Shown: positions 1-10,507 of the stretch, one piece after another | How the letters are laid out: every line of letters starts with the position of its first letter | How positions within the stretch are numbered: the stretch's first letter is position 1 | NCBI RefSeq assembly: GCF_050624435.1 | Contig: NC_134531.1 | Location: 251,796,812-251,860,811, forward strand | DNA length: 64,000 bases | DNA from: Tenrec ecaudatus | Taxonomy: Eukaryota; Chordata; Mammalia; Afrosoricida; Tenrecidae | Direction of reading: 5' to 3' | The notes under the pieces: generated by a model | What the model was told of the DNA's origin: nothing | Databases searched by the model: none | Seen by the model: the letters and a program-made list of their open reading frames with translations, nothing else | Translations under genes and position numbers: made by a program

Positions 1-19
1 ATATTATTTACAATCCTTG

Positions 20-220
20 GCTCATGCATGCTGGTGGGCTTAGTTGACGACTCACTTAGATGGCTGTTTGTTTGGAAACAAGTCTTTAAAATCCTAGACG
101 CTATTTTTCTGATAACCAGGCACCATAGAATTTCTTCACAACACTTTGCTGAGCATCCCTATCTTCCACGTTTCTTTTATGAGGGTGAGTATCAACGAAG
201 TGTTCTTAGATTGGAGCTAG
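20..220 (-). mobile_element. Old L1 3' UTR fragment
   Basis: Diverged antisense piece of the LINE-1 3' UTR that recurs through the window. It keeps the order 'ATGGCTG..TTGTTT', 'AAGTCTTTAAAATCCTAGACGCTAT', then the 'GGCACCAT' block and a 'GTGAGTATCA' block seen in better copies such as 46685-47400. It is cut at both ends and has no coding content. Confidence 0.7.
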
Positions 221-458
221 AATTGTGTGTTCAAAATCCGTTCCTAAATCTATGTTTTCTATCTGCTTCTGGTTGACCTTAGAGACATCTTTGTTGTTTT
301 ATGGTAGAGAACCTTAGCAATCTGGTTTGAGAATGGATTTTTGAGAAAATAATTCAAGCATTGGTTTAAAGAGAGAAGTATAGCCATAAGTATTGAGAGC
401 AAAAATATTGTATATGTGGATGGCGTGCCAATAAAACTCTTATAAAAAGGAGAGAGAA

Positions 459-575
459 GGGTTCAAATAGAATGTAAATGTTTAGAAAAGAAGGATGGCA
501 AGATATGTACAAATAAGCTTGATACAATTAATGTATGGGTTGTTATAAGAGCCCCCAATAAGATGATCTTAAAAG
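459..575 (+). mobile_element. L1 3' end, short copy
   Basis: Last roughly 115 bases of the same L1 3' UTR in sense orientation: an 'AGTAAATG TTTAGAAAA' equivalent, then 'GATGGCAA', 'TGTACAAAT', 'GATACAATTAATGTATGG', and the terminal 'AGCCCCCAATAAGATGAT' polyadenylation region followed by an A/G-rich tail. It is a severely 5'-truncated insertion. Confidence 0.8.
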
Positions 576-655
576 AGAGAGAGGAAAAATATTAATGGGC
601 AAGAGAGAAAAGACAACATGCTCACGAATGGTAGGAGAAAGGGGCCAAATCTTTT

Positions 656-790
656 CATTGCTGTTGCTAGGTTCACGGTGAGCCCATCAAAAGCAGGACC
701 AAGCACTGCCAGGTCCCCCACCATTTTCACAATGGCTGGCAGCACGAGTCCATTGTTGAGGCTTCTTATAGTTTGAGAGTCCCTCAACCT
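656..790 (-). mobile_element. RTE/BovB-like LINE 3' fragment
   Basis: Antisense fragment related to the 3' end of an RTE-clade LINE. It begins with 'TTGCTGTTGCTAGGT', followed by diverged versions of the 'ACTGCCAGGTCC', 'CACAATGGCTG' and 'GAGTCCATTGTTG' blocks also found at 11938-12445. It ends where the next SINE starts. Diverged, so the family call is moderate. Confidence 0.6.
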
Positions 791-793
791 AGG

Positions 794-985
794 AGGAGCC
801 TTGGTCGCCTAGTGGTTACCAACTGGGCTGCTAACTGCCAACGCCAGCAGTTCGAAACCACCAGCCACTCTGCAAGAGAAAGATGGGCCGTTCTCCCCCT
901 GTGCAGAGTTACAGACTCAGAAACTCACAGGAGCAGTTCTACCCTGTCTTACAGGGCCAGGTATCCACAATGAGTTCGGTTTAGT
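794..985 (+). mobile_element. AfroSINE (tRNA-derived SINE)
   Basis: Nearly full-length AfroSINE. The tRNA-like head 'GGAGCCTTGGTCGCCTAGTG' covers box A. The box B region reads 'CAGTTCGAAACCACCAG'. The body has 'AGTTACAGACTCAGAAACTC' and 'GCAGTTCTACCCTGTC', and the tail is a degenerate 'CAATGAGTTCGG'. It is a Pol III-type retroposon, expected to be mobilised in trans by a LINE. Confidence 0.85.
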
Positions 986-1000
986 TTTCCAACCTATGAA

Positions 1001-1185
1001 GAGCCCTGGTGATACAGTGGATTGTGGGTTGAGCTGCCTACTGCAGGTCCAGAAGTTTGAGTCCACCACTCAGAGGGAACGACTGTCTGCTCCCGTAAGG
1101 CTTTCTAGGCTCAGAAACCCTAGGGAGTTGTTCTATCCGGTTAATGGTTGTTACGAGTCGGAGCTGACTCAGTCACACTGAGTTT
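1001..1185 (+). mobile_element. AfroSINE, second of a tandem pair
   Basis: Starts with a clear 'GAGCCCTGGTGATACAGTGG' head only about 15 bases after the previous SINE, in the same orientation. It has the 'TTTGAGTCCACCACTC' box B region, 'CTCAGAAACCCTAGGGAG', and the tail 'TACGAGTCGGAGCTGACTCA'. The pair looks like serial insertion at an A/T-rich tail. Confidence 0.85.
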
Positions 1186-1634
1186 CAAACCTACGATGCT
1201 CCTTTTCCTGTAATATATCAGATAGTATTTGTTGTGATTCATAGGGTTTTCTATGGCTAATTTTTAGAAGTAGATTGCAAAACTTGCCTTCCAACTCTTT
1301 CCTAGTCTGGAAGTTCTACTGGAACCTGTCTACCTTGCTGTTATATGAAATACTGATAACATATCTTCCAGTATCACAGCCGCATAGATGACAAGCTGTG
1401 CTAAATGCCGACACTGTTTTAATTAAGGTTCTTGATTTTACCTCTCTGTGTTCTAATATTTATTGAAATCTCTACACAGAGCTCACAGACCATATCCATG
1501 ATGAAAGGGTTTATTAAGGAAATTAATAAATTGTCTTGCCAGTAAGAAACGCTCAGGGTTGAGCTGTGTATCAGGACATGTCACAAAGTTCTTTCAGGGC
1601 TACTAAGACAAGCCCTAAGGGCATATCATTTTGT

Positions 1635-1813
1635 AGTAAGTCTTAGTCTGAATGCACTCAACTCAAGCTCCCTGGATCAGCAAACCCAGCTTCCGGAATT
1701 AAGTGCTGAGTCACCCCACTCCAGTAAGCCTCAGCCTGAAGGCCCCAGCTCCACTTCTGGGGTCAGCAAGGCCAACTTCCCCAATCAAGTGCTTGAGCCT
1801 CCCCCCTTCCACA
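1635..1813. repeat. Two-copy 88-bp tandem duplication
   Basis: Two diverged units, 1635-1722 and 1723-1813. Each starts 'AGTAAG' and carries a 'CTTAGTCTGAA'/'CCTCAGCCTGAA' block, a 'CAGCTCC' block, a 'TCAGCAA' block and an 'AAGTGCT(T)GAG' block in the same order. Identity is roughly 70 percent by eye, so the duplication is old or belongs to a dispersed repeat with internal symmetry. Confidence 0.65.
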
Positions 1814-2104
1814 AGGCTGGACTTCCTCCATGAGTCGGGAAGTCAATCACTCTGGCCGGTGCTCCGGCTCCTGGTTTTGCTGCTGCTTTCTGATGGTATA
1901 GCTCTACGTGTTGTCTGCAGCCAGGAGGATCGTGGACTGCAGGAACCCAGTACATAATTACTCACAGGAGAATACTCTAAGTATCTTCCCCACCTTCTCG
2001 AGAGTCCCATGCAGGAAAAGTCATTTGATGGGATCTAGAGACTGGCTTGAATTATCGTCCCTAATAATTCACTGTAATTTGCATAATAACCTAGAGTGAT
2101 AGAT

Positions 2105-2200
2105 TTCTTATTGGTTCTATTTTATAAATGAGAAAACCGACATACAGTAGTGAAGTAATTTATCCACTGGCCAGAAATGGGTTAGAGACCATTCTTGAAG
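2105..2200 (-). mobile_element. Possible MIR SINE
   Basis: Contains the antisense MIR-like run 'TTTTATAAATGAGAAAACC', then an 'AGTGAAGTAATTTATCC' equivalent of the 'GTTAAGTAACTTGCCC' core and 'GCCAGAAATGGG'. Strongly diverged, as expected for this ancient mammalian family. Confidence 0.5.
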
Positions 2201-2604
2201 CAATCCCTGTGGCCGTGGGATAAAATATACTGATGGGCCAGGTCTGGGTCACACAGTCAGTGAGAAGGAGAGCTAGCCACATGACCTGAGAGTAGAAGAA
2301 TTATACCGTCATGAAAATGGAGATGCTGTTATGAGAAGGAGCAATCTGTGCTAAGCAAACAAGAAAATAAATCACTACTACAGTGACCAGTAGAATTGTG
2401 TGCCAACAATTTTATTGAGAAATAGAAAACATTGTTTACTTATTCTGAAAAATAATAACAAATCCATATGCCAAGATGAGAAAACTAATGATGTGTCCTT
2501 AAGGAGATTTCCCTTTGTGGAAAAGAAAGATTACTTTCATAAGCACATTTATCTTTTTTTCCCCTCTCCAATATTTATTATTTTCTGATTTTCTTTTACA
2601 ATTT

Positions 2605-4560
2605 TTTATTATTAATCATTCTTTGGGGGGGCTCTTACAAATCTTATGACAATCCATCATTCAATTTTATTAAGCACATTTGTACATATGTTGCCATCAA
2701 TATTTCCAAAACATTCTTCCTACTTGAGCCCTTGGTATCCACTCCTCTTTTTCCCCTCCGTCCACCACCCTCCAACCCTCAGGAATCCTTGATCAATTAT
2801 AAATTATCGTTGTTATTTCTTGTCTTACACTGTCCGTTGTCTCCCTTCACCCACATTTCTGTTATTCAACCCCCTGGGGGTGGGCTATATAACCAGCCTT
2901 GTAATGGGTACCCCTTTTCCCCCCTTCCCCGTACCTCCTGTCACTCTACCATCCCCCTACCCTCATGATATCCCTACTCCCACTACTGTTCCTGAGGGTT
3001 TTATCTGTCCTGACTTCCATGTGCTGAGTGTTCTTATCAGTACCAATATGTAGACCCCAGTCTAGCAGGATTTGTAAGGTAGAGCTGGGTCATGATAGTG
3101 GGGGAGAGGAAGCATTCAGGAACTAGAGGAATGATGTGTGTTTGTTTGGTGCTGTATTGCACCCTGGTTAAATTTGTCCCTTGTTTGTAACCCTTCTGGG
3201 GTGGGTGTCCAATTGTCTACAGATGGGCTTTGGGTCTCCACTCCAACTCCACTCTTTCACTTTGATATAATTGTTTATTTTGGATCTTCCCCCCGCTCCT
3301 CTTTTTTCCCTCCCTATCCCCCTCCCCATCCCCTCATGACCCCTTGATAAATTATTATTATTTTCATATCTTACACCAACTGCTGTCTCCCTTCCCCCGT
3401 GGTAGCTGTTGGTCCCCCTGGGGGTGGATGGATGATTATGTGTCTATCATTGTGATCGGATCTTTTGATGCCTGATACCTGATTCTATTGACACCTCATG
3501 ATCACACATGCCAGTGTGCTTCTTCCATGTGGCCTTATTTGCTTCCCTGCTAGATGGCTGCTTGTTTAACTTCAAGTCTTTAAGACCCTAAGTGCTATCT
3601 CTTTTGATAGCCAGACACCATCCACTTTCTTCATCACATTTGCTTATGCACCCATTTTGTCTTCAGTGAACATGTTGGGAGGTTAGTATCAAAGGGTGCC
3701 AGGTTATTAGAACAAAGTGTTCTTGTGTTTAGGGAGGCATTGAGTCAACCTGCTATCTTAATTCTTAACATATAAATGTATGTACAATAGACTCTGTGCC
3801 TTTCGTTATAAATTAATATATTTATATATACACATACCTGTATAAACAGCTGTGCTTTCTACTCCTTTCCTCTATTTCCTTTCACCTACCTCCCATCCCA
3901 CTATCATGCTCACCTTACACTTGGCTCTCAGTAATTCCTTTTGGATACATTGTACTTGATCAACCCCCACCAGGCCTCCTCACCATCATTTTTAGATCTC
4001 CTGTTTTCCCTTATCCCTGAATTTGTTGGCTCCCTGATCCCCCTCTCCACCTTGTCCTCTCCCATGTGCCCCTGGGACCACCGGTCCCTTTGTTTTCTCC
4101 TTGGGACTGTTTGTCCTGCCCATCTTATGTAGATAGACAAAGGGTGTAAAAAGAAGGGGGGTGGGAAACAACAGATAGTTCTACGTCTGTCTGTGACCCT
4201 TATGTATGTTTTCCGATCAAGTCTGATGAGGTGCCAATCCCTGTGCCCCAAGTCAGAAGTCTATTTTCAGGATTCCTCAGGAACTTGTTTACTTTTCTGC
4301 CCTGGCTGCCAGGTTGCACTCCCTTCACGTTTCACCCCACCATGCATGAAGCAGACCAGGCACACTTTCTGCACAGTGTCTGCAGTGCTGTCCCCGAGAG
4401 AGCTATGGGTCAGTGAGGGAATGTCATGCCTCATGGTGGGGCCAGCCCTACAGTCCTCTCTGTACATTGACTTCTCAGAGCAGGGATGTCATCCCCGGGG
4501 CTTAGTGGGTCATGATGAGGCTCTCTCTTTCTCTCTCTCTCTTTCCCTCTTAGTTCAGAT
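2605..4560 (-). mobile_element. L1 3' UTR, long copy
   Basis: Nearly the whole 3' UTR of the local L1 family, antisense. From the polyA side it runs through 'CTCTTACAAATCTTATGACAA', the pyrimidine-rich tract, 'GATTTGTAAGGTAGAGCTGG', 'CTACAGATGGGCTTTGGGTC', 'TGATGCCTGATACCTGAT' and 'TTAAGACCCTAAGTGCTATC', up to the upstream block near 'GGTTGCACTCCC'. An extra copy of the early pyrimidine block sits at 3285-3440. ORFs here are by-products of low stop density on the pyrimidine strand. Confidence 0.85.
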
Positions 4561-5165
4561 CTGTATTATCTAACTTTTACACTTTCATTTTGTTAACTAT
4601 TTGTAAGTCTTATTTGGAAAACCTGCCAACTTTGTTTCTTTTTAGTTATTTTATAAAAACCTTTAAAATGACAGATACTGAAGAAAAGAGAAAGGAAGAT
4701 TGGCTGGCTTGTGATTGAATGTACAGTAAGCCCAAGTTTTGCTTGGGTTTTTTAAAAAAAAATTTTGTGATGACTCTAGGAGAAAAAAAATGGCTGAGAC
4801 TTACATTCCCTTCCAAACCTTCCCTCCCTGATGTGAGGTCCCAGCTCATTCTGTCCTCGTGCATTTTCTTTATATTACTGTCCTTTCTACTTACATTAAC
4901 ATATCAAATACATCCAGGGGAAAATGGAGTTAGGATGAATAAAAAAAGAAACTTGAGAGTCAAAATTCACACAGATGCAATGTTATTGTACTGTTATCTT
5001 TTTAAAATCAAAGTGATTAAAGCCAGTTTTAGTTTCATTTCGGGGAATATTGGAACAGTTGTACAGGACAAGGATACAAGCAGTATTTGAGAAGGGTTTA
5101 TACTTTGTAATGTGGTTAATATTGCCATACATTCTGATCTAGGAATTCTGCATTCCTATAAAATG
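4561..5165. other. Unique DNA, no gene seen
   Basis: A/T-rich sequence without a recognisable repeat or a convincing coding region. The ORF at 4719-5090 has no codon-pattern or domain support and is flanked by A- and T-runs. A CT-rich run at 4525-4552 lies at the edge of the preceding L1. Confidence 0.4.
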
Positions 5166-5220
5166 TCACACACACACACACACACACACACTCACTCACA
5201 CATACACGCACACACACACA
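5166..5220 (+). repeat. (CA)n microsatellite
   Basis: About 27 CA units, interrupted by TCA, TA and GC variants near 5190-5212. Confidence 0.95.
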
Positions 5221-5224
5221 ATCC

Positions 5225-5365
5225 TTTGTGATGCAGTGGTCGAATGCTCTCTAGGGGGGAGAGGGCCTAGCATTCTGCTCCTGTAAAAATTTCTACCTAG
5301 AAATCTCTATGGGCCAGTTTCACTCCGCTGGAATCAACTTTACAGCACACAGCAACAACAACAAA
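5225..5365 (+). mobile_element. Degenerate AfroSINE
   Basis: Follows the CA repeat directly. It retains 'GATGCAGTGGTCGAATGCTC' (box A side), 'CTCTATGGGCCAGTTTCACTC', 'GGAATCAACTTTACAGCA' and an A-rich CAA tail. The box B region is shortened, so it is internally deleted. Confidence 0.7.
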
Positions 5366-7099
5366 TAAACCGTCGACTCTCCCATTTTAAACTGTTTATC
5401 TCTTAGAGTTGTTCATTTCTTTCTCTTCTGAATTTGCTGAAATGATATTGCCAAAGGGTTACTTTAGATACACCTTGGTGTTTCAAATTTTAATTTTTTT
5501 TAATGTATGCCTTCATAACACAAAACTGACATGATGAATCAGCTTTGCACCGTGATAACCTGAACCCAAGAAGCACACTAAACATGAACCAGCCTACATT
5601 TCCCAGGCTGCCTACCCAGCATGCCTTCCTTCCCTGGGTGTTCCCTGTGCGGGCAGTCCTTTCTCTGGCCTCCTCCGGCACTGAGGAGTAAAAATTCTTG
5701 AGCTCGGAGTTGTCAGTCCACTGACCCTGACATGTCATGAGTGTTGTCACCTGTGCCATACATCTTTCCACAGGCAGAGCGAAACCACCAGGTCTATCTT
5801 TATGAATAGGGTACAAGACAAAACAAACACCACGTCTGCAATATCCTAAATTTCATGCAATGCTGTGGGTGAGTCAGCCAAGTACAAGTTCTAATTCCAG
5901 ATTTTGGGGGTGGGGTGGGGGTAAGAAAAGGCCCATTTTTGTTGCTGTTGCTATTGTTAAAAAACACAATGGCAGAGCAGCTTGCTCAGCTGTGGATTTT
6001 GCCCTTCTCACAGACCAGGAACGTCTGTCTCATCGCCCTCAGGAAATGTCTCATCTTGTAGATCACTCTGCCTTTCTGGGAAAAATGAAATGATGGTGGG
6101 AGGAATGATGTTTGCCATGATTCACCGGCATGTAACTTAGAGAAGATACATTTCTAGAATAATCATTCATTATATGTTGGAAATGCTGCCTTGCCTATTC
6201 ATATTCCTTATCCAGAGGTCAATGTGCCTGGCTCACTAGTGAGCTCTTTAGCAGAAACACAGAAATAATGATTTTTTTTTAAAGTTTGCTGCTCTGTTCA
6301 TAAAGTAGGCATTTTTATTTGAAACAGAGAACTAAAAATGTGAAAGGTCATTTTCATATAGTGGTGTTTTAGGGAGGAAAAAAAAGCATCAATGGAGATT
6401 CGTTTGTTTGTTAGCACTATACAATTAATAATCTGAGGGCTATTAAAATAATAAGCAGTGTCTTTGAAATTGAAAACAGACATGAGTGATAAACTGGAAG
6501 CAGAGGCAACTGGGAAAAAAACGGGAGAAAATTAAGGCAATGGGAAGTACAAGGAAAGAAAGGAAGGCTAAGAGAATTCGGAGGGCAAAGAGAAATCCAC
6601 GAGATTCCAGATCCACGGGAAGGAGAAATGGCTGACTTTCAGGTTAGGCTTCCAGGAATATACAAGATGAGCCGAAGAAATTATGCAATATAAAAGGAAA
6701 TGGCCAAAAGAAAGAAGGAGGGAAAAAAAGAAGAAGGATTTAAATGCAGCCAACCCAAATGTGTTCTTGCCCAGGTAAACAAAGGAAGTTTACTTGAAAG
6801 ATATCCAAGAATTTTCACAGGAAAATCTGGGACATCTATAATGTGCAGATGTGGTAAATCTGGAGATTTCTATCTCTGGTCCAACTGTGCCTGCCTTCCT
6901 GAATGACTCAGTTCAGAAAGCACCAGATTCTCTCACAGAGCGAGGAGCCCCTGTGCAGTGGAGAGAAGGCTGGGCTATAGTCATCTGACAACAGGTAAGA
7001 CCCCAAGTGAGGGGAGAAAAGCGACTGCACAGGGGACGTTTCAACTAGGCCTACGGCCCAGAGGTTGGTTACACGGTGTTGGCTTGATGAAATAAGGAA
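5366..7099. other. Unique DNA with purine-rich stretch
   Basis: No gene recognised. 6500-6740 is A/G-rich and includes the first copy (6622-6706) of a segment repeated at 7529-7614. The ORFs at 5490-5816 (-) and 6700-6906 (+) lack homology that I can name. A T-run occurs near 6270. Confidence 0.4.
6622..6706 (+). repeat. Segment repeated at 7529-7614 (copy 1)
   Basis: Shares with 7529-7614 the ordered blocks 'GGAGAAATGGCTG', 'TTCAGGTTAG', 'GAAGAAATTA', 'CAATATAAAAGG' and 'AATGGCCAAA'. Identity is about 70 percent. The two are probably copies of an unidentified dispersed repeat rather than a local duplication. Confidence 0.55.
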
Positions 7100-7312
7100 A
7101 ATCTAATGAGAAAAGGACGTCAAACTTGGTAAAGTGGAGAGACAACAGAAAAGAAGACGACCCACAACAAGATGAATTGGCACCATGGCTCCAATGGAAG
7201 GCTCGAATGTATCAACAGTCCTAAAGGGGGTACAAAAGCAGGGGATGTTTTGTTCTATTATACATCGGGCTTCAATGAGTCAGAACCAATTCCATGGTCC
7301 CTAACAACAACA
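7100..7312 (+). mobile_element. RTE/BovB-like LINE, 3' end
   Basis: Sense 3' end of an RTE-clade LINE. The last ORF codons are recognisable around 'AAACTTGGTAAAGTGGAGAG', 'AGAAGACGACCC', 'GATGAATTGGCACCATGGCT'. The element tail reads 'TGTTTTGTTCTATTATACAT' then 'AATGAGTCAGAACCAATTCC' and ends in 'CTAACAACAACA'. The 3' end resembles that of the AfroSINEs here, which suggests this LINE class mobilised them. Confidence 0.75.
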
Positions 7313-7528
7313 CTGAAAAGACAAGAGAATCTTAGGAGGAACCAGAGTTCTCACTCTCATAGAAAAGGCAAACACTAGAATGGAGTCTGTGGTGCTGGGC
7401 TGGATTTGGAGATTATAAATATTCATCTATTTCTAGCTCAGTCCACTTACATGGCCCAAGATCAATGATACTTCAAAAGAAATGAGTGCTCAGTGCCAAG
7501 ATCGTTGTTTCTCAATGCAATTTTCCTG

Positions 7529-7614
7529 GGAGAAATGGCTGGCTTCCAGGTTAGAGTAAGGAATTTAAAAAGTGACCTGAAGATATTACTCAGTATAAAA
7601 GGGAACGGCCAAAG
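7529..7614 (+). repeat. Segment repeated at 6622-6706 (copy 2)
   Basis: Second copy of the 85-bp segment: 'GGAGAAATGGCTGGCTTCC', 'AGGTTAGAGTAAGGAAT', 'GTATAAAAGGGAACGGCC'. A further match continues weakly to about 7640. It is not part of any family I can name. Confidence 0.55.
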
Positions 7615-8504
7615 AATTATGAGTCCGCTTGGACGGGCTCCACTGGCCGATCCAGGATCATCTATCAAGATGAATAATGGCAGGCAGAGATTATTACCTA
7701 TGGAATAGAGCAGGATTTCGTGAGTTTACACCTATACAAATAAATTGGGGGCAATAAATTCACAGTAGAGTTCCACAGAAGGAATGGTGGGATTAGAAAA
7801 TAGCTCCTTGGCAACAGTGATCAGAACAATTAATTTAACCGAGAAACATCAATAGCTGTTAAAACTAGTGGGTGAAAGATTGATGAGGGCTTTATTATTT
7901 TTATAGACTCAACTATCCACAAATTGCTTATTATTTATTTAAAAAGAATACATTTATAGTAGAGAAATCCTTCCGATTCTACTTATCAATGATTACACAT
8001 AACCATTTATGCTCACTTAATAAATAATTACAGCTAACATCAGCATGAATGGGACAACTGCAAAAGCACGCACCACCCAAGAATCTCTGATAAAAAGAGC
8101 CATGGTCCCTATGGTAGTACCCCAGGCCTAGGAGAACTCAACTTGAACCTAAACAAATGGACACCTCGAATAAGACCTAATGTCGGGCCATGTTGAAAAC
8201 TAATATGAAAAATTGTCCAAGTCAAGAAAGTCGAGGGGAAAAAAGGCTACAGAAACATAACAATAAATACAACATGTGATCCTGGATGAGATTTATGTTA
8301 GGATAAAAGACATTATTGAAACAATTGGCACGCCATGAACCATGTCTCTGATGCAGACGGTGATGAAGCATCGAAGTCCATTTCCTAACTTGGATGCTGC
8401 AGCTGTGATTATTCCAGGAACAGTAATTATTCATAGAACATGAATTCTACTGTATTTGGAGACTGTAGACATCTTAATCAACAGCAGGCTCAAAGGGTGC
8501 AGAA
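7615..8504. other. Unique DNA, no gene seen
   Basis: A/T-rich sequence. The ORF at 8222-8434 (-) has no recognisable domain. No RNA gene or SINE was seen. Confidence 0.35.
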
Positions 8505-8628
8505 TTCATACCAAGGGCTCAAGTAGAAATAAAATGTTTTGACCATGATGATGGCAACAAATGTGCAACTGTGCTTGACACAATGGATGGATGTACGGAT
8601 TGTGATAAGAGTTGTACGAGCCCCCAGA
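8505..8628 (+). mobile_element. L1 3' end, short copy
   Basis: Terminal 120 bases of the L1 3' UTR: 'CCAAGGGCTCAAGTAGAAA', 'ATGATGGCAACAAATGTGCAA', 'CTTGACACAATGGATGGATG', 'GATTGTGATAAGAGTTGTAC', 'GAGCCCCCAGAATCAAAA'. The polyadenylation hexamer has decayed. The A-rich tail contains a duplicated 'CAGAATCAAAA(A)GG' motif. Confidence 0.8.
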
Positions 8629-9344
8629 ATCAAAAGGGCTCAGAATCAAAAAGGCTCCTCAAACTATTCTTGCTGCTGTTTCGTACATTTTAGATGGCTT
8701 CTGAATAAAAGGGAGGCGGGGATAAGGAATTGCACACCAAAGATCTGAAAATTGCAGTCCTCATTTAACAGAGAACATAACATCAGATGAGAAACACATA
8801 ATGCTAAAAAGGAAAAAGATGCAGAAAGAGCATTCATAGCAGATATCCCAAGCAGGTGACGTGCCAATAAGCAACAGCAGCCACAGAGAGAAAGGAGGAA
8901 CCTGACTGAACGCCAACAGATACACCCGATGGATTACTTAGTGTCCCATGAGGAAACAGATGGTGTCATCAACATAGAATAATTTATTTACAAAGACATG
9001 GAGTACGGGAATCATACCTTCCTGGGTTGGTAATAGCCTATTAGCCAGGCTATTAAGAGGGGAGAGAATGGTTGCAAGAAACCAGAGGGAGCCCTGCCTA
9101 CTGCTAGGAGGAAGCGATGACAGTTGGGGCAAGACAGCCAGCTGGAGGTAACCTTGATAGAAGACTGCCAGAGCTGACTTTGCTCCCTCTCTGCAATCTA
9201 CTGCCATGACACCCAGTGCCCACTGTGGAGTCTAACCCAGACACACTATCTGAGCAGAAAGCCAGACCATGGAGAGTTGACCTGAGGATCCACTGGAAGA
9301 GATCTGGCATCTTGTGGGTTTTTTTAAGATGCTGTGGTTGGTGT
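8629..9344. other. Unique DNA, no gene seen
   Basis: No recognisable repeat. The antisense ORFs at 8938-9207 and 9104-9310 overlap in different frames, and neither shows a domain that I recognise. Confidence 0.35.
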
Positions 9345-10075
9345 CAGCCTGTGTGATCACGAGGTGTTGAAGTGGTCAGGTATCAGGTATCAAAGAACAA
9401 AAATATCATTGTGTGCTCACCTCCCTGATACGATTGCTGAAGAAAATGTGGGTGCATAAGCTAATGTGGTGAAGAAAGCAAATGGTGCCCGGCTATCAAA
9501 ACAGATAGCGTCTGGGGTCTTAAAAGATTGAAGGTAAACAAGCGGCCATCTAGCTCAGAAGCAACAAAGCCCACATAGAAGAAGCACACTAGCCTGTAGG
9601 CAACTGGACACCCCCTTACTGAAGGGTCACTGGGAGGAGATGAGCTGCTAAACCAGAGGATGTACACTGGCACTGATAGAAAGGGGAAACACAGGAAATC
9701 CAGGACAGATAAACCCTTCAGGACCAGTGCGGAGAGTGGCGACACCAGGAGGGTGGAGGGAAAGTGAGGGAGAAAGGAGGAACTGATTGCAAGGATCTAC
9801 ATAGAACCTCCTCCCAGGGGGATGGACAACAGAAAAGTGGGTGAAGGGAGACGTCAGACTGTGTAAGATATAACAAAATAATAATTTATAAATGATCAAG
9901 CATTCATGAGGGAGGGAGGAGTGGGAAGGGAGAGGGAAAAATGTACAGCTGATATCAAGGGTTAAAGTAGAAAGCAAATGCTTTGAGAATGATGGTGGCA
10001 ACAAATGTACAAATGTGCTTGACACAATGGATGGATGGATTGTGATAAGAGTTGCATGAGCCCACAATAAAATGA
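9345..10075 (+). mobile_element. L1 3' UTR, rearranged copy
   Basis: Sense L1 3' UTR out of order. 9345-9412 carries the 'CAGCCTGTGTGATCACGAGG..TATCAGG' block that normally lies downstream of 'GATGCTCACC..AAGCGGCCATCTAG', which here follows at 9413-9590. It then jumps to 'TGTAGGCAACTGGACACCCC', with another deletion near 9645. It ends with 'ATGAGCCCACAATAAAATGAT' at 10072. Confidence 0.85.
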
Positions 10076-10149
10076 TATTTAATGAAATTATTTGGTCATA
10101 TACTTCTTTTTTTTATTTCTTGGGTAAAAAAAGAATGAAAGTTTTAAAA

Positions 10150-10230
10150 AGTGCTTGAAACAATGGACGTATATATGGATTGTGATGAGAGTTGTACGAG
10201 CCCCCAATAAAATGATTTTAAAAAGAAAAA
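10150..10230 (+). mobile_element. L1 3' end, short copy
   Basis: Starts at 'GTGCTTGAAACAATGGACGT' and ends with 'GAGCCCCCAATAAAATGATTTT' and an A-rich tail. It lies only 75 bases after the end of the previous element in the same orientation. Confidence 0.8.
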
Positions 10231-10329
10231 GATGCTATGGTGTCCTTCCTGCTCATTGCCACTTCGTGTGACAGAGCAGAGCTGACTTAATCTAACATAC
10301 TTTGATGTACTGTCAGGAAGCTACCCCCC

Positions 10330-10478
10330 AGACCCACTGCCATTGAATGGACTCCCACTCGGTACTGTAAATCTGTGGGAGCAGCCTCATCTTTCTCATG
10401 AGCAGTGCCGAGTGGATTTGAATTGCTGACTGTGTGGTAAGCAGCCCAACACCTAACACACAGGGTCACCAGATCCCT
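10330..10478 (-). mobile_element. AfroSINE
   Basis: Antisense SINE: 'ACCCACTGCCATTGAATGGA', 'GGACTCCCACTCGGTACTG', 'TCTGTGGGAGCAGCCTCATC', 'GATTTGAATTGCTGACTGTG' (box B side), 'AGCAGCCCAACACCTAAC'. The middle is shortened. Confidence 0.75.
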
Positions 10479-10507
10479 TTTGGGAGAGATTGGTCCCTGG
10501 AAAAGGA

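Larger units (their letters stand above)
1186..2604. other. Gene-free stretch with tandem duplication
   Basis: No gene is recognisable. From 1186 to 1630 nothing stands out. 1635-1813 is a two-copy tandem duplication described separately. 1820-2100 is unassigned. 2105-2200 resembles an antisense MIR ('TTTTATAAATGAGAAAACC'). The rest is A/T-rich unique DNA. Confidence 0.4.
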
